Shown here in pieces: positions 17,816-25,271 of a DNA stretch of 64,000 bases. The stretch's first letter is position 1. Every line of letters starts with the position of its first letter. The position numbers were made by a program, and so were the translations under genes. The DNA is taken from NCBI GenBank assembly GCA_016795325.1, contig JAEUHY010000015.1, positions 372,001 through 436,000 of the forward strand, written 5' to 3'. Source of the DNA: Planctomycetota bacterium (GTDB taxonomy: Bacteria; Planctomycetota; UBA1135; GCA-002686595). The notes under the pieces are model-generated. The model was not told where the DNA came from. It made no database searches and saw only the letters and a list, made by a program, of their open reading frames with translations.

Positions 17816-18082
17816 TCAGCTCGGGTGCACGCTGATCGCGCCGCTGGCGTGGCGCACGGCGCGCAGGAACTCGACGCGCGCAGCGCCCTGCGGCAGAGCG
17901 CCGCCGAGCGTCACGCGACCGCGGAACGAGCGCACGCTCACGCCGCTGTGGCCGTTCGCCTGGAGCCAGGCGCGGGTCTTGGCCACTTGGGCGGCATCGA
18001 CGCGCTGGTAGTACTGCTGCGTGGTCGCCGAGGCCACGGAAGCGGCGCTGACGAGAGCGATCGAAATCAGGAGTGCGCGCAT
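17816..18082 (-). CDS. Small secreted protein with BON-like domain
   Basis: This 88-residue protein starts with a signal peptide (MRALLISIALVSAASVASA) and continues with about 68 residues. The end, RGRVTLGGALPQGAARVEFLR...SGAISVHPS, follows the pattern of a BON domain (G-x-V-T-L-x-G ... V-x-G-V-x-x-V). BON domains bind membranes or polymers in the periplasm. It is short for a full BON domain, so the match is tentative. It is isolated, 198 bases after rho on the same strand. Confidence 0.65.
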   Translation of the reverse strand: MRALLISIALVSAASVASATTQQYYQRVDAAQVAKTRAWLQANGHSGVSVRSFRGRVTLGGALPQGAARVEFLRAVRHASGAISVHPS

Positions 18083-18280
18083 GTTGAAGAGGGTCGGAGT
18101 GGTGGGTGCGAGTTTGGGTTGGAGCTTGCCATGGCGCGCCGTCGCGGCCCGCCGAACTGCATTCAACCTAGCCCGACTTCGCGAGCGCGGCGGCGAAAAC
18201 GCTGCTCCTGACGGAACGCGGACGCCCCGTGCAGCGCGGGAAACCGCCGCTCCACGGGAAGATTCTTCGCGCGCCGGCTT

Positions 18281-19732
18281 TCAGCTGCCGATCGTCAGCA
18301 GGAACTCGGCGTTCGAGCGCGTCTTGCGCATCTTCTGGATCAGCATCTCCATCGCCTCGACCGGATCGAGCTCGTTCAGGACCTTGCGCAGCATCCACAC
18401 GCGCCGGATCTCCTCGGGCGTGAAGAGCAGCTCTTCCTTGCGCGTGCCCGAGCGGTTGATGTCGATGGCCGGGAAGATGCGGCGGTCGGAGAGTCGGCGG
18501 TCGAGCACGATCTCCATGTTGCCGGTGCCCTTGAACTCCTCGAACACGATCTCGTCGAGCTTGGAGCCCGTTTCGATCAGCGCCGTGCCCAGGATGGTCA
18601 GCGAACCGCCGTCCTCGATGTTGCGCGCCGAGCCGAAGAATTTCTTCGGGAACTGCAGCGCGCTGGCTTCGATGCCGCCCGAGAGCAGCTTGCCGCCGGA
18701 CGGCGCCTCGATGTTGCAGGCGCGCGCCAGGCGCGTGATCGAGTCGAGCAGGATCACGACGTCCTCGCCGGCTTCGACCAGCGAGCGCGCCTTCTTCATC
18801 ACCATCTCGGCGACTTGGATGTGGCGCCAGGCGGGCTCGTCGAAGGTCGAGCTGATCACCTCGCGGTCGCCCTCGGGGATCATGCGCTCGAAGTCGGTCA
18901 CTTCTTCGGGGCGCTCGTCGATCAAGAGGATGATCAAGTGCGCGTCGGGCGCGTTCTTGACGATCGACTTCGCCAGCATCTGGAGCAGGATCGTCTTGCC
19001 CGTGCGCGGCGGCGCGACGATCAGGCCGCGCTGACCGCGCCCGATGGGCGTGATCAGGTCGACGATGCGCATCTCCAGCGGGTTGTCTTCCGTTCCCTCG
19101 AGGATGATGCGCTGCTCGGGGTAGAGCGGCACGAGTTCCTTGAAGGGCGAGCGCGTCGCCGCTTCCTCGGGCGGGTGGAAGTCGACTTCCTCCAGTTCGA
19201 TCAGCGCGAAGTAGCGCTCGCCGTCGAGCGGCGGACGCAGCTTGCCCTTGACCGTCATGCCGGGCAGCAGCGCGAACTGCTTGGCGATCGAGCCGGGGAT
19301 GAAGACGTCCTCGTTCGCCGGCAGGTACGCGGCGTCCGCCTGGCGCACGAAGCAGTGGTTGTCGCGGGTGATCTCGACGCAGCCCTCGACCTCGACAGGG
19401 ACGCCCGTGCGCAGGCGCGCGGCGGTGATCTCGAAGATCACCTCGTCGCGCCGCTTGCCCGCCACGCCTTCGAGCTTTTCTTCCTCGGCGATTTCGTGAA
19501 GGTCCGCCAGGCTCAGCGCCTGCAGCTCCGAGTAGCTGGTCGGCTCCTTCGCCTTGCCGCGTTTGGGCTTGGGAACCGTGGCCAGCAGTTCTTCGAGCGC
19601 CTGGGGCTCGAGGTCGCGCGGCAGCCGCTCGTAGTCGATCCAGACGTTCTCGGCCGGGCGCGGCGCCTGCGTGAACTTGGCGCCGGAGTGACCCTTGTGG
19701 TGGCGATTGCGGTGACGCTTCTTGAACGACAT
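18281..19732 (-). CDS. rho: Transcription termination factor Rho
   Basis: This 483-residue hexameric RNA helicase terminates transcription. A Rho N-terminal helix region is at about residues 65-105 (ELQALSLADLHEIAEEEKLE), a cold-shock-like RNA-binding domain follows to about 185, and the ATPase has Walker A APPRTGKT and Walker B HLIILLIDERPEEVTD. The motor then shows SGGIEASALQFPKKFFGSAR, covering Q-loop and R-loop. It is about 60 residues longer than E. coli Rho, because of a basic, His-rich start (KKRHRNRHHKGHSG) and an extra N-terminal stretch. coaE lies 135 bases upstream on the same strand. Confidence 0.96.
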   Translation of the reverse strand: MSFKKRHRNRHHKGHSGAKFTQAPRPAENVWIDYERLPRDLEPQALEELLATVPKPKRGKAKEPTSYSELQALSLADLHEIAEEEKLEGVAGKRRDEVIFEITAARLRTGVPVEVEGCVEITRDNHCFVRQADAAYLPANEDVFIPGSIAKQFALLPGMTVKGKLRPPLDGERYFALIELEEVDFHPPEEAATRSPFKELVPLYPEQRIILEGTEDNPLEMRIVDLITPIGRGQRGLIVAPPRTGKTILLQMLAKSIVKNAPDAHLIILLIDERPEEVTDFERMIPEGDREVISSTFDEPAWRHIQVAEMVMKKARSLVEAGEDVVILLDSITRLARACNIEAPSGGKLLSGGIEASALQFPKKFFGSARNIEDGGSLTILGTALIETGSKLDEIVFEEFKGTGNMEIVLDRRLSDRRIFPAIDINRSGTRKEELLFTPEEIRRVWMLRKVLNELDPVEAMEMLIQKMRKTRSNAEFLLTIGS

Positions 19733-19867
19733 GAAAGGGACGGGCGGAGAAGGGTGGCGTTGGAGAAGAAAGGCGGCAGTTGGGGCGGCGTTCGCCGCGG
19801 TGTCGGACAGGCGCTGCCCCAGGCGCGGGCTCGCTGTCTGCCGCGCGTGTTCCAGGGTGCGCGTGCT

Positions 19868-20503
19868 CTAGGGCTGCGCGAACCGGCTGGCGATCCCACG
19901 CAGCGCGTCGGCGACGCGTTCGGAGAGCTGCGCCAGGTCGCCGCTGTTGTCGAGCACCAGATCGGCGCGCGCGCGCTTGACGTCGAGCGGCAGTTGCGCC
20001 TGTTCGCGTCGGGCGAGCTCGTCGCCGGACCAGCCGCGGGTGCGCTGCGCTCGCTCCGCGCGCACTGTAGCGTCGCACTCGACGAACACCAGCACATGGC
20101 ACTCGCCGGTGAGTTGGTGCTGCGCGTCGTTCTCGAGCAGCAGCGGGACGTCCAGGACGATCCGCTCGCGTCCCTCGCGTCGGCCGGCCGCGAGCCCCTC
20201 GCGCAGGCGCTCGCGCACGGCGGGATGCACGCGCTGCTCGAGCTCGCGCCGCAGCGCCGGCTGGCGGAAGACGTGCTCCGCCAGCGCGCGTCGATCGACG
20301 CCCTGCGGGCCGACCAGCGAGGCGCCGAGCGTCGCGCGGAGCCAGGCGCGGACCGCTTCGGACTCCAGCGCCTCGTGCGCGAACCGGTCGGCGTCCAACA
20401 CGACGCCGCGCGGACCGGCCAGCAGGCGCGCGACCTGCGACTTGCCGGACGCGATGCCGCCCAGCACCCCGATCACGAGCGGAGGCGGAGGCGCGGGGGA
20501 CAT
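19868..20503 (-). CDS. coaE: Dephospho-CoA kinase
   Basis: This protein of 211 residues performs the last step of coenzyme A synthesis, phosphorylating the 3'-hydroxyl of dephospho-CoA. The P-loop is GVLGGIASGKS near residues 10-20, VLDADRFAHEAL is the substrate-binding DAD region, and IVLDVPLLLEND is the characteristic central strand. RGWSGDELARREQAQLPLDVKRARAD matches the C-terminal family region. I chose ATG 20503, ten residues before the P-loop strand; an upstream TTG or CTG would only add low-complexity residues. rho follows on the same strand. Confidence 0.93.
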   Translation of the reverse strand: MSPAPPPPLVIGVLGGIASGKSQVARLLAGPRGVVLDADRFAHEALESEAVRAWLRATLGASLVGPQGVDRRALAEHVFRQPALRRELEQRVHPAVRERLREGLAAGRREGRERIVLDVPLLLENDAQHQLTGECHVLVFVECDATVRAERAQRTRGWSGDELARREQAQLPLDVKRARADLVLDNSGDLAQLSERVADALRGIASRFAQP

Positions 20504-20907
20504 TCGCGAGACTCGCAGGAAGGGAGAGGCGTCGAGCCGGGAAACCGCCGCGCGGGCGCGGGGTAGGAGCACGCGCCGCCGGGCTCGTGCCGGCGGGCTT
20601 CGTCAGGATCGTCACCGTACGGCGCAGGGCACGGGGGTCAACCCAGGCCCGCCGCACTTCTCCCTTGCCGCCGCCGGAGACGATCGGTTATCACCATGCC
20701 CCCCGAGGACCGGCCCCAAGCGCCCGCGCGGCGCTTTCGAGCGGTCCCGTTCCCCCGAACCCTGTCCCACTCCCTCGACCCCCACGCGCGAGTCCCCGGC
20801 GGACGATCGTCCGCTCGGCGCCCTGCGTGACAGCCCGACCACGGAAGGGGCTGAGCCGCGCGGCGTGCTCGCCCGACTCCGAATCCCCGGAAGGACCCGA
20901 GATTCTC
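20504..20907. other. 404-base divergent intergenic region
   Basis: It separates coaE (minus) from the coiled-coil protein gene (plus). The only signal I support is the plus-strand promoter listed at 20665-20694. An open frame exists here in front of the plus-strand gene, but its residue composition (Pro/Arg-rich) looks like noise. Confidence 0.45.
20665..20694 (+). promoter_or_regulatory. Possible sigma-70-type promoter for the coiled-coil protein gene
   Basis: TTGCCG at 20665-20670 is separated by 17-18 bases from TTATCAC at 20688-20694. The predicted start near 20701 would leave a leader of about 207 bases before ATG 20908. The long leader is unusual, and the call rests on the motif only. 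Confidence 0.4.
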
Positions 20908-22155
20908 ATGAAGCGTTCCCAGCGCGGAGCCGCGCGCGTCAGCGTCACCTGGCTCATTGTGTTCCTGGTCCTGTTCTTCGTCGCCTGCGGCTTCGGTTAC
21001 ATGGGCTACGAGGCGGAGCAGAAGGCTCTCGCCCGGGCCGAGGCAGCCGAGGTGGCCAGAGCGAAGGCCGTCACCTTCGACGAGGAGAGCCAAAAGCAGC
21101 TGCTGGAGGTCTCCAAGGTCGTCGGTTGGTTCGACCCCAACCAAGCGGTGGCCCGCACCGACGTCGCCGCGATGAAGAGCGGCTTCGACGAGCTGCGCAG
21201 CTCGTTCCCCGACATGGGGCCCGACGTCACCACGATCTCGGCGGCGATGCCGAAGGTGCGTGACGCCTACCTCGCGCGTGGCCGCGAGATCGGCACCCTG
21301 CGCGACAGCGAGGCGGCGCTCAAGGGCGAGAAGGCCGCGATCGAAACCAGCCTGCGTGGTCAGTTGGAAGAGAAGGACCGTCGCATCGACGAACTCGGCC
21401 GCAGCCTCGCCGACGCGGAGAACAACGCGCGCCAGGCGGCCAACGAAGCCGAGAACCGCATCGCGTCGCTCAACCAGCAGCGCAACGACCTCGACAACCA
21501 GCTGCGCGAAGCGCGCAACCAGATGGAAGCCCAGCGTCGGCAGTTCGAGTCCGACCGCGCGACCTTCGAGACCCGCACCAGCGCGGCCCTGGCCAAGCTC
21601 AAGTTCCTCAACGAGCCCGAGGCCGTCGACGGCAAGATCGTCAACGTCGCCACCGACCTGTCGCTGGGCTACATCAGCATCGGCGCGCAGCAGCGCGTGT
21701 CGCGCGGCATGCGCTTCCGCGTGGTCGCCGGCGCCGTCGGCTCGACTAAGTTGAAGGCCTTCGCGGAGGTCACCGACGTCAAGCCGGACCGCGCGGAAGT
21801 GCGTCTGTACGACGTGGTCGACCGCTTCGATCCGGTCGTCGCCGGCGACGTGATCTACAACCCGCTGTTCGACCCGACCGGCCGCCGCGACGCGGTGCTG
21901 TGCGGTCGCTTCTCGGCGCCGTTCAACGAGGCGGAACTCAAGGTCCTGCTCTCGAACATGAACATCAGCGTCAACCCCAAGCTCGACTACAACACCGACT
22001 ACCTGATCGTGGGCTCGGAGCTGTACATCGACGAAGAGGGCAACCCGCTCGAGACGCCGCTCCAGCCGAGCGAGCTGGCGATCTACAAGGACGCGGTCGC
22101 CAACGGCGTGCAGATCGTCTCGATCAAGCAGCTGCGCGAGTACTTCAAGTTCTAA
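20908..22155 (+). CDS. Membrane-anchored coiled-coil protein with BRCT-like C-terminus
   Basis: The 415-residue protein has one membrane helix at about residues 14-31 with the N-terminus inside, then a helical region and a long coiled coil (about residues 120-235, rich in Glu, Arg, Gln). A beta-rich part follows (about 240-330). The last 83 residues (333-415) look like a BRCT fold: NTDYLIVGSE, ELAIYKDAVANGVQIVSIKQLREYF resembles the end of NAD-dependent ligase BRCT domains (TDYLVxGE ... A...GV.I.....F). BRCT domains usually bind DNA ends or phosphopeptides, which would be odd beyond a membrane helix. The gene ends at a strong terminator. No function is known to me. Confidence 0.8.
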   Translation: MKRSQRGAARVSVTWLIVFLVLFFVACGFGYMGYEAEQKALARAEAAEVARAKAVTFDEESQKQLLEVSKVVGWFDPNQAVARTDVAAMKSGFDELRSSFPDMGPDVTTISAAMPKVRDAYLARGREIGTLRDSEAALKGEKAAIETSLRGQLEEKDRRIDELGRSLADAENNARQAANEAENRIASLNQQRNDLDNQLREARNQMEAQRRQFESDRATFETRTSAALAKLKFLNEPEAVDGKIVNVATDLSLGYISIGAQQRVSRGMRFRVVAGAVGSTKLKAFAEVTDVKPDRAEVRLYDVVDRFDPVVAGDVIYNPLFDPTGRRDAVLCGRFSAPFNEAELKVLLSNMNISVNPKLDYNTDYLIVGSELYIDEEGNPLETPLQPSELAIYKDAVANGVQIVSIKQLREYFKF

Positions 22156-22211
22156 GCGAGTTCGATTCGGCCCACTGCCGCGCGCTGGCCGCGCGGTAGG
22201 GAGCTGAGACT

Positions 22212-22254
22212 GCGAGCGAGCGGGCGCCTCGAGGGCCCGCTCGCTCGCGTTTTT
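22212..22254 (+). terminator. Strong intrinsic terminator
   Basis: A perfect 14-bp stem (GCGAGCGAGCGGGC at 22212-22225 with its complement at 22235-22248) has a 9-base loop and is followed by GTTTTT. It ends the transcript of the coiled-coil protein 57 bases after its stop and insulates tatC. Confidence 0.9.
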
Positions 22255-22332
22255 GGACCCTTCATGAGCGTGTTTCGGCGCGTCGGAACGCTGGCGGCGC
22301 GCGCGGGACTTCCACTACAGTCTGCGGCTTCC

Positions 22333-23244
22333 ATGGCGAAGTCAGAGGACGACGACGACCCGTTCGCGGACACCCGCATGACGCTCGGGGAGCACCTCGT
22401 CGAGTTGCGTCGGCGGCTCATTCGGGGCGCGATCGCCATCGTCGTGGCGCTGTGTGTGACCTGGTCGTACTACCCCGAACTGACCAAGGTCCTGCGGCGG
22501 CCGATGGACGAAGCGCTCGCGCAGGTCGACGCCGAGCAGCGGGCGAAGTACGAGGCGCTCCTCGCCGAAGAGCAGAAGGCCGATCCGTCGGTGCGCCGCA
22601 CGAAGTACTTCCTGACCGAGGATCCGACCGACACTCGGTTGCTCGACCGCCTGACGGTGACTCCGCGCCTCTCTGTGCTCGGGCCGGCCGACGGGTTCTT
22701 CGCGGCGATGAAGGTCTCGCTGTACGGCGCGCTGGCCGTCGCCGGCCCGATCCTGCTGTGGCAGATGTGGCAGTTCATCGCCGCCGGGCTCTACAAGAAC
22801 GAGCGACGGGCGATCTTCAAGTACTTCCCGATCAGCTTGGCTCTCTTCGCGGGCGGCGTGAGCTTCGGCTACTTCGTGTTGTGCCCGTACGGGTTCTACT
22901 TCATGGCCAAGGCCTACCCGCCCGAGGACATCAACAACCTGAGCGGCCTCAACGAGTACCTCGGCGTCGTCACGACGATCGTTCTAGCACTGGGCGCGCT
23001 GTTCCAACTGCCGCTCGTGATGAACGCGCTGGCGCGGCTCGAACTCGTGAACTTCGCGCAGTTCCGCAAGTTCTTCCCGTACTTCGTGGTGATTGCGTTC
23101 GTGGTCGGCGGCATCGTCACGCCGCCGGACCCGTACACGCAGACCTTCGTCGCCGTGCCCGCGATCGTGCTGTACGCCGTCGGCATGCTGTGCGCGCGCT
23201 TCGCCGCCAAGAAGCCCGCGGCGAGTCCCGGAGCGCGCCCGTGA
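22333..23244 (+). CDS. tatC: Sec-independent (Tat) translocase subunit TatC
   Basis: This polytopic protein of about 303 residues is the twin-arginine signal receptor of the Tat translocase, which exports folded proteins. The N-terminus has MTLGEHLVELRRRL, the cytoplasmic TatC signature with its key Glu, followed by six hydrophobic helices. FPISLALFAGGVSFGYFVL, RKFFPYFVVIAFVVGGIVTPPDP are family regions. The first periplasmic loop is longer than in E. coli TatC (roughly 70 residues, charged). An in-frame ATG at 22264 would add 23 residues. The stop overlaps the start of cinA (GTGA). No tatA or tatB is nearby. Confidence 0.93.
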   Translation: MAKSEDDDDPFADTRMTLGEHLVELRRRLIRGAIAIVVALCVTWSYYPELTKVLRRPMDEALAQVDAEQRAKYEALLAEEQKADPSVRRTKYFLTEDPTDTRLLDRLTVTPRLSVLGPADGFFAAMKVSLYGALAVAGPILLWQMWQFIAAGLYKNERRAIFKYFPISLALFAGGVSFGYFVLCPYGFYFMAKAYPPEDINNLSGLNEYLGVVTTIVLALGALFQLPLVMNALARLELVNFAQFRKFFPYFVVIAFVVGGIVTPPDPYTQTFVAVPAIVLYAVGMLCARFAAKKPAASPGARP

Positions 23245-24512
23245 TCGCCGATCCGCGCCGCGCCGCCTGCATCGCCATCGGCGATGAACTCTTGCGCGGC
23301 GACTACCCGGATGCGAACTCCGGGGTGGTCGCCCAGAAGCTCGCGGAACTGGGGCTCGAGGTGGATCGTTTCGTCGTCGCCGGCGACGACGAGGCGCAGC
23401 TCGAGCGCCTGTTCTACGAGCTCACGCACGACTACCAGATCGTCGTTGCGACGGGCGGACTGGGGCCCACGTTGGACGACGTGACGCGCTACGCGGCGGC
23501 GAAAGCTGCGCGCGTCGCCATCGAGCGCCACGAGCCGACGGTCGCATGGTTGCGCGAGATGTGGAGCAAGCGCGGGCGCGAGATGCCCGAGTCGAACCTG
23601 CGCCAGGCGGACTTTCCGGTCGGCGCCCAGATCATGCCCAACCGCTGCGGCACGGCGCCGGGCTTCCGCGTGTGGATCGATGGGGGCATGCTCGCCGTCC
23701 TCCCCGGCCCGCCGAGCGAGATGCGCGACATGCTCGAGCGCGAGCTCGCGCCGTGGATCGAGTCGACCTGCGGCCGCGGTCCGGCGCTCGTCCACCGCAG
23801 CTTCTATCTGATCGGGATTGCGGAGAGCGCCTTCGCCGATCGCGCCGGCGAGTGGATGGCGCGCGGTGCGGCGCCGCTGATGGGCGTGACGGCGCACACG
23901 GGGATCCTCAAGGTCACGTTGCGCGCTCGCGCCGCCAGCCGCGAACACGCGCAGGCGCAGCTCGACGAGCGTGCGGCGCAAGTGCGCGAACGCTTCGCCG
24001 CGGAGCTGTACTCCGAGAGCGAAGGACGACCGGCCTTCGCCGTCGGCAGTCTGTTCCGCGAGCGCGGCAAGACGCTGGCGCTCGCCGAGTCGTGCACCGG
24101 CGGCATGATCGCGGAACTGCTCACGGAGATGCCCGGAGCGAGCGCGGTGCTGCGCGCAGGCTGGGTGGTGTATTCGAACGAGGCGAAGAGCTCGGCGCTC
24201 GGAGTGCCGCCCGAGTTGATCGAACGCCACGGCGCTGTGTCGCGCGAGGTCGCGCTGGCGCTCGCGCGCGGCGCGCTCGAGCGTTCGGACGCCGACGTGG
24301 CGCTCGCGGTTACGGGCGTGGCGGGCCCCGACGGCGGCAGCCTCGAGAAGCCGGTCGGGCTGGTGTGGTTCGCGACCGCGGTGCGCGAAGGCGCTGGCGT
24401 GCGCGCCGAAGCGCAGGAGATGCGCTACGCGCCGCTGGGCCGCTCGACCGTGCGCCGTTTCGCCGCCCACACGGGCCTCGACTTGCTGCGCCGCGTCGTC
24501 CAGGGCCTCTGA
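23241..24512 (+). CDS. cinA: CinA-family protein, nicotinamide-nucleotide amidohydrolase / ADP-ribose pyrophosphatase
   Basis: This 423-residue protein is a two-domain CinA. The N-terminal molybdopterin-binding-like (COG1058) domain has IAIGDELLRGDYPDANS and ATGGLGPTLDD, and the middle LPGPPSEM. The C-terminal PncC domain has LALAESCTGGMIAELLTEMPGAS, the deamidase signature, and VTGVAGPDGGS. It is thought to salvage pyridine nucleotides. GTG 23241 overlaps the tatC stop, giving coupled translation. Length fits the family. Confidence 0.93.
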   Translation: MIADPRRAACIAIGDELLRGDYPDANSGVVAQKLAELGLEVDRFVVAGDDEAQLERLFYELTHDYQIVVATGGLGPTLDDVTRYAAAKAARVAIERHEPTVAWLREMWSKRGREMPESNLRQADFPVGAQIMPNRCGTAPGFRVWIDGGMLAVLPGPPSEMRDMLERELAPWIESTCGRGPALVHRSFYLIGIAESAFADRAGEWMARGAAPLMGVTAHTGILKVTLRARAASREHAQAQLDERAAQVRERFAAELYSESEGRPAFAVGSLFRERGKTLALAESCTGGMIAELLTEMPGASAVLRAGWVVYSNEAKSSALGVPPELIERHGAVSREVALALARGALERSDADVALAVTGVAGPDGGSLEKPVGLVWFATAVREGAGVRAEAQEMRYAPLGRSTVRRFAAHTGLDLLRRVVQGL

Positions 24513-24635
24513 GCAGCGCGGCGGACGCCGTTGATGCACGTTGCGCCACGGTGCAGCGCTGGAGCAGGACGCGGAGTGAACCGCGGATCGCGCCTGCGAG
24601 CGGTGGGGACTTGGAGCGCGCGGCCGTCAGACCGT

Positions 24636-24664
24636 TGACGCGGCCCCCGCGCGCTGGTTCAATC
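24636..24664 (+). promoter_or_regulatory. Sigma-70-type promoter for the tRNA-Gln genes
   Basis: TTGACG (24636-24641) and TTCAAT (24659-24664) are separated by exactly 17 bases. Transcription should start near 24671, six bases before the first tRNA. Position and spacing together make this the best promoter in the window. Confidence 0.65.
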
Positions 24665-24676
24665 TCCGCCCCTCAC

Positions 24677-24747
24677 TACCCCGTGGTGTAACGGTAACAC
24701 AAGTGGTTTTGGTCCATTCATTCCAGGTTCGAATCCTGGCGGGGTAA
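24677..24747 (+). tRNA. tRNA-Gln (anticodon TTG)
   Basis: A 71-base cloverleaf: a 7-bp acceptor (TACCCCG/CGGGGTA), a short D arm with GGTAA, an anticodon stem AGTGG/CCATT around the loop TTTTGGT, and a T arm with GGTTCGAATCC. Anticodon TTG at 24709-24711 reads CAA. CCA is not encoded. A 7-base loop and U33 are present. Confidence 0.95.
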
Positions 24748-24886
24748 CCCTCGAACCACCTGTGGCGCCGGCCTCTCCTGGGCGCCGACCACTCTTGGTT
24801 CGAGCCGCCAGCGGTCGAAAGGCGCAACGTCCTACGGCGTGCGCGCTCGACGATCGCTGACGAAGTGGGGCAGCTTTCCGACGCGT

Positions 24887-24957
24887 TACCCCATGGTGTA
24901 ACGGTAACACTAGAGATTCTGGTTCTCTCATTCCTGGTTCGAATCCAGGTGGGGTAA
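24887..24957 (+). tRNA. tRNA-Gln (anticodon CTG)
   Basis: A 71-base cloverleaf with acceptor TACCCCA/TGGGGTA, anticodon stem AGAGA/TCTCT and loop TTCTGGT; anticodon CTG at 24919-24921 reads CAG. The next bases are CCA (24958-24960), so the 3' end may be encoded. It is 139 bases after the TTG isoacceptor and very similar to it, pointing to a tandem duplication. Confidence 0.95.
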
Positions 24958-24958
24958 C

Positions 24959-24981
24959 CACCTGCCTCGCCGAGGCAGGTG
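24959..24981 (+). terminator. Hairpin directly after the second tRNA-Gln
   Basis: CACCTGCC (24959-24966) pairs with GGCAGGTG (24974-24981) round a 7-base loop that can pair further. There is no U-run, so it may be a processing or Rho-assisted end. It overlaps the CCA of the tRNA. Confidence 0.4.
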
Positions 24982-25271
24982 AACGCGTCGGAAAGCGCAG
25001 CTGCGTCGCAGTGGCTCGCACGCAACGGGTCGGACGCAGCAGCTCGCACGCAAGGGGGGGCGCGCGGCGCTTCGCACGCAGCGCCCGAACGCTCCGGCGG
25101 GGATCAACGAGCTTCGCGAACGCACGCACCAACGTGCGCGACGCTGCGAACGGCTGGTTGCGGCGAACCTGTCGACGCGGCGCTGACCCTCGCCGTCGAA
25201 CTTCGCGAACGCGCACCGCCGCCGCCGCGCGAGCTCTCTAGCGCAGCACTCCGGCGCCGCCGCGCGCGGGC
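24982..25271. other. Gene-free stretch between tRNA-Gln and the sulfatase gene
   Basis: About 290 bases between convergent units. I see no gene, no integrase remnant and no repeat of the tRNA 3' end, so no sign of an inserted element. Confidence 0.5.

Noticed and set aside
24659-25216. Repeated protein-like phrase PGFEPGM in frames antisense to the two tRNA-Gln genes
   Set aside because: It is the translation of the conserved tRNA T-arm sequence in both copies, not a protein repeat.
24677-25271. Possible attachment site of an integrated element at tRNA-Gln
   Set aside because: No integrase, no direct repeat of the tRNA end and no change in gene character follow.
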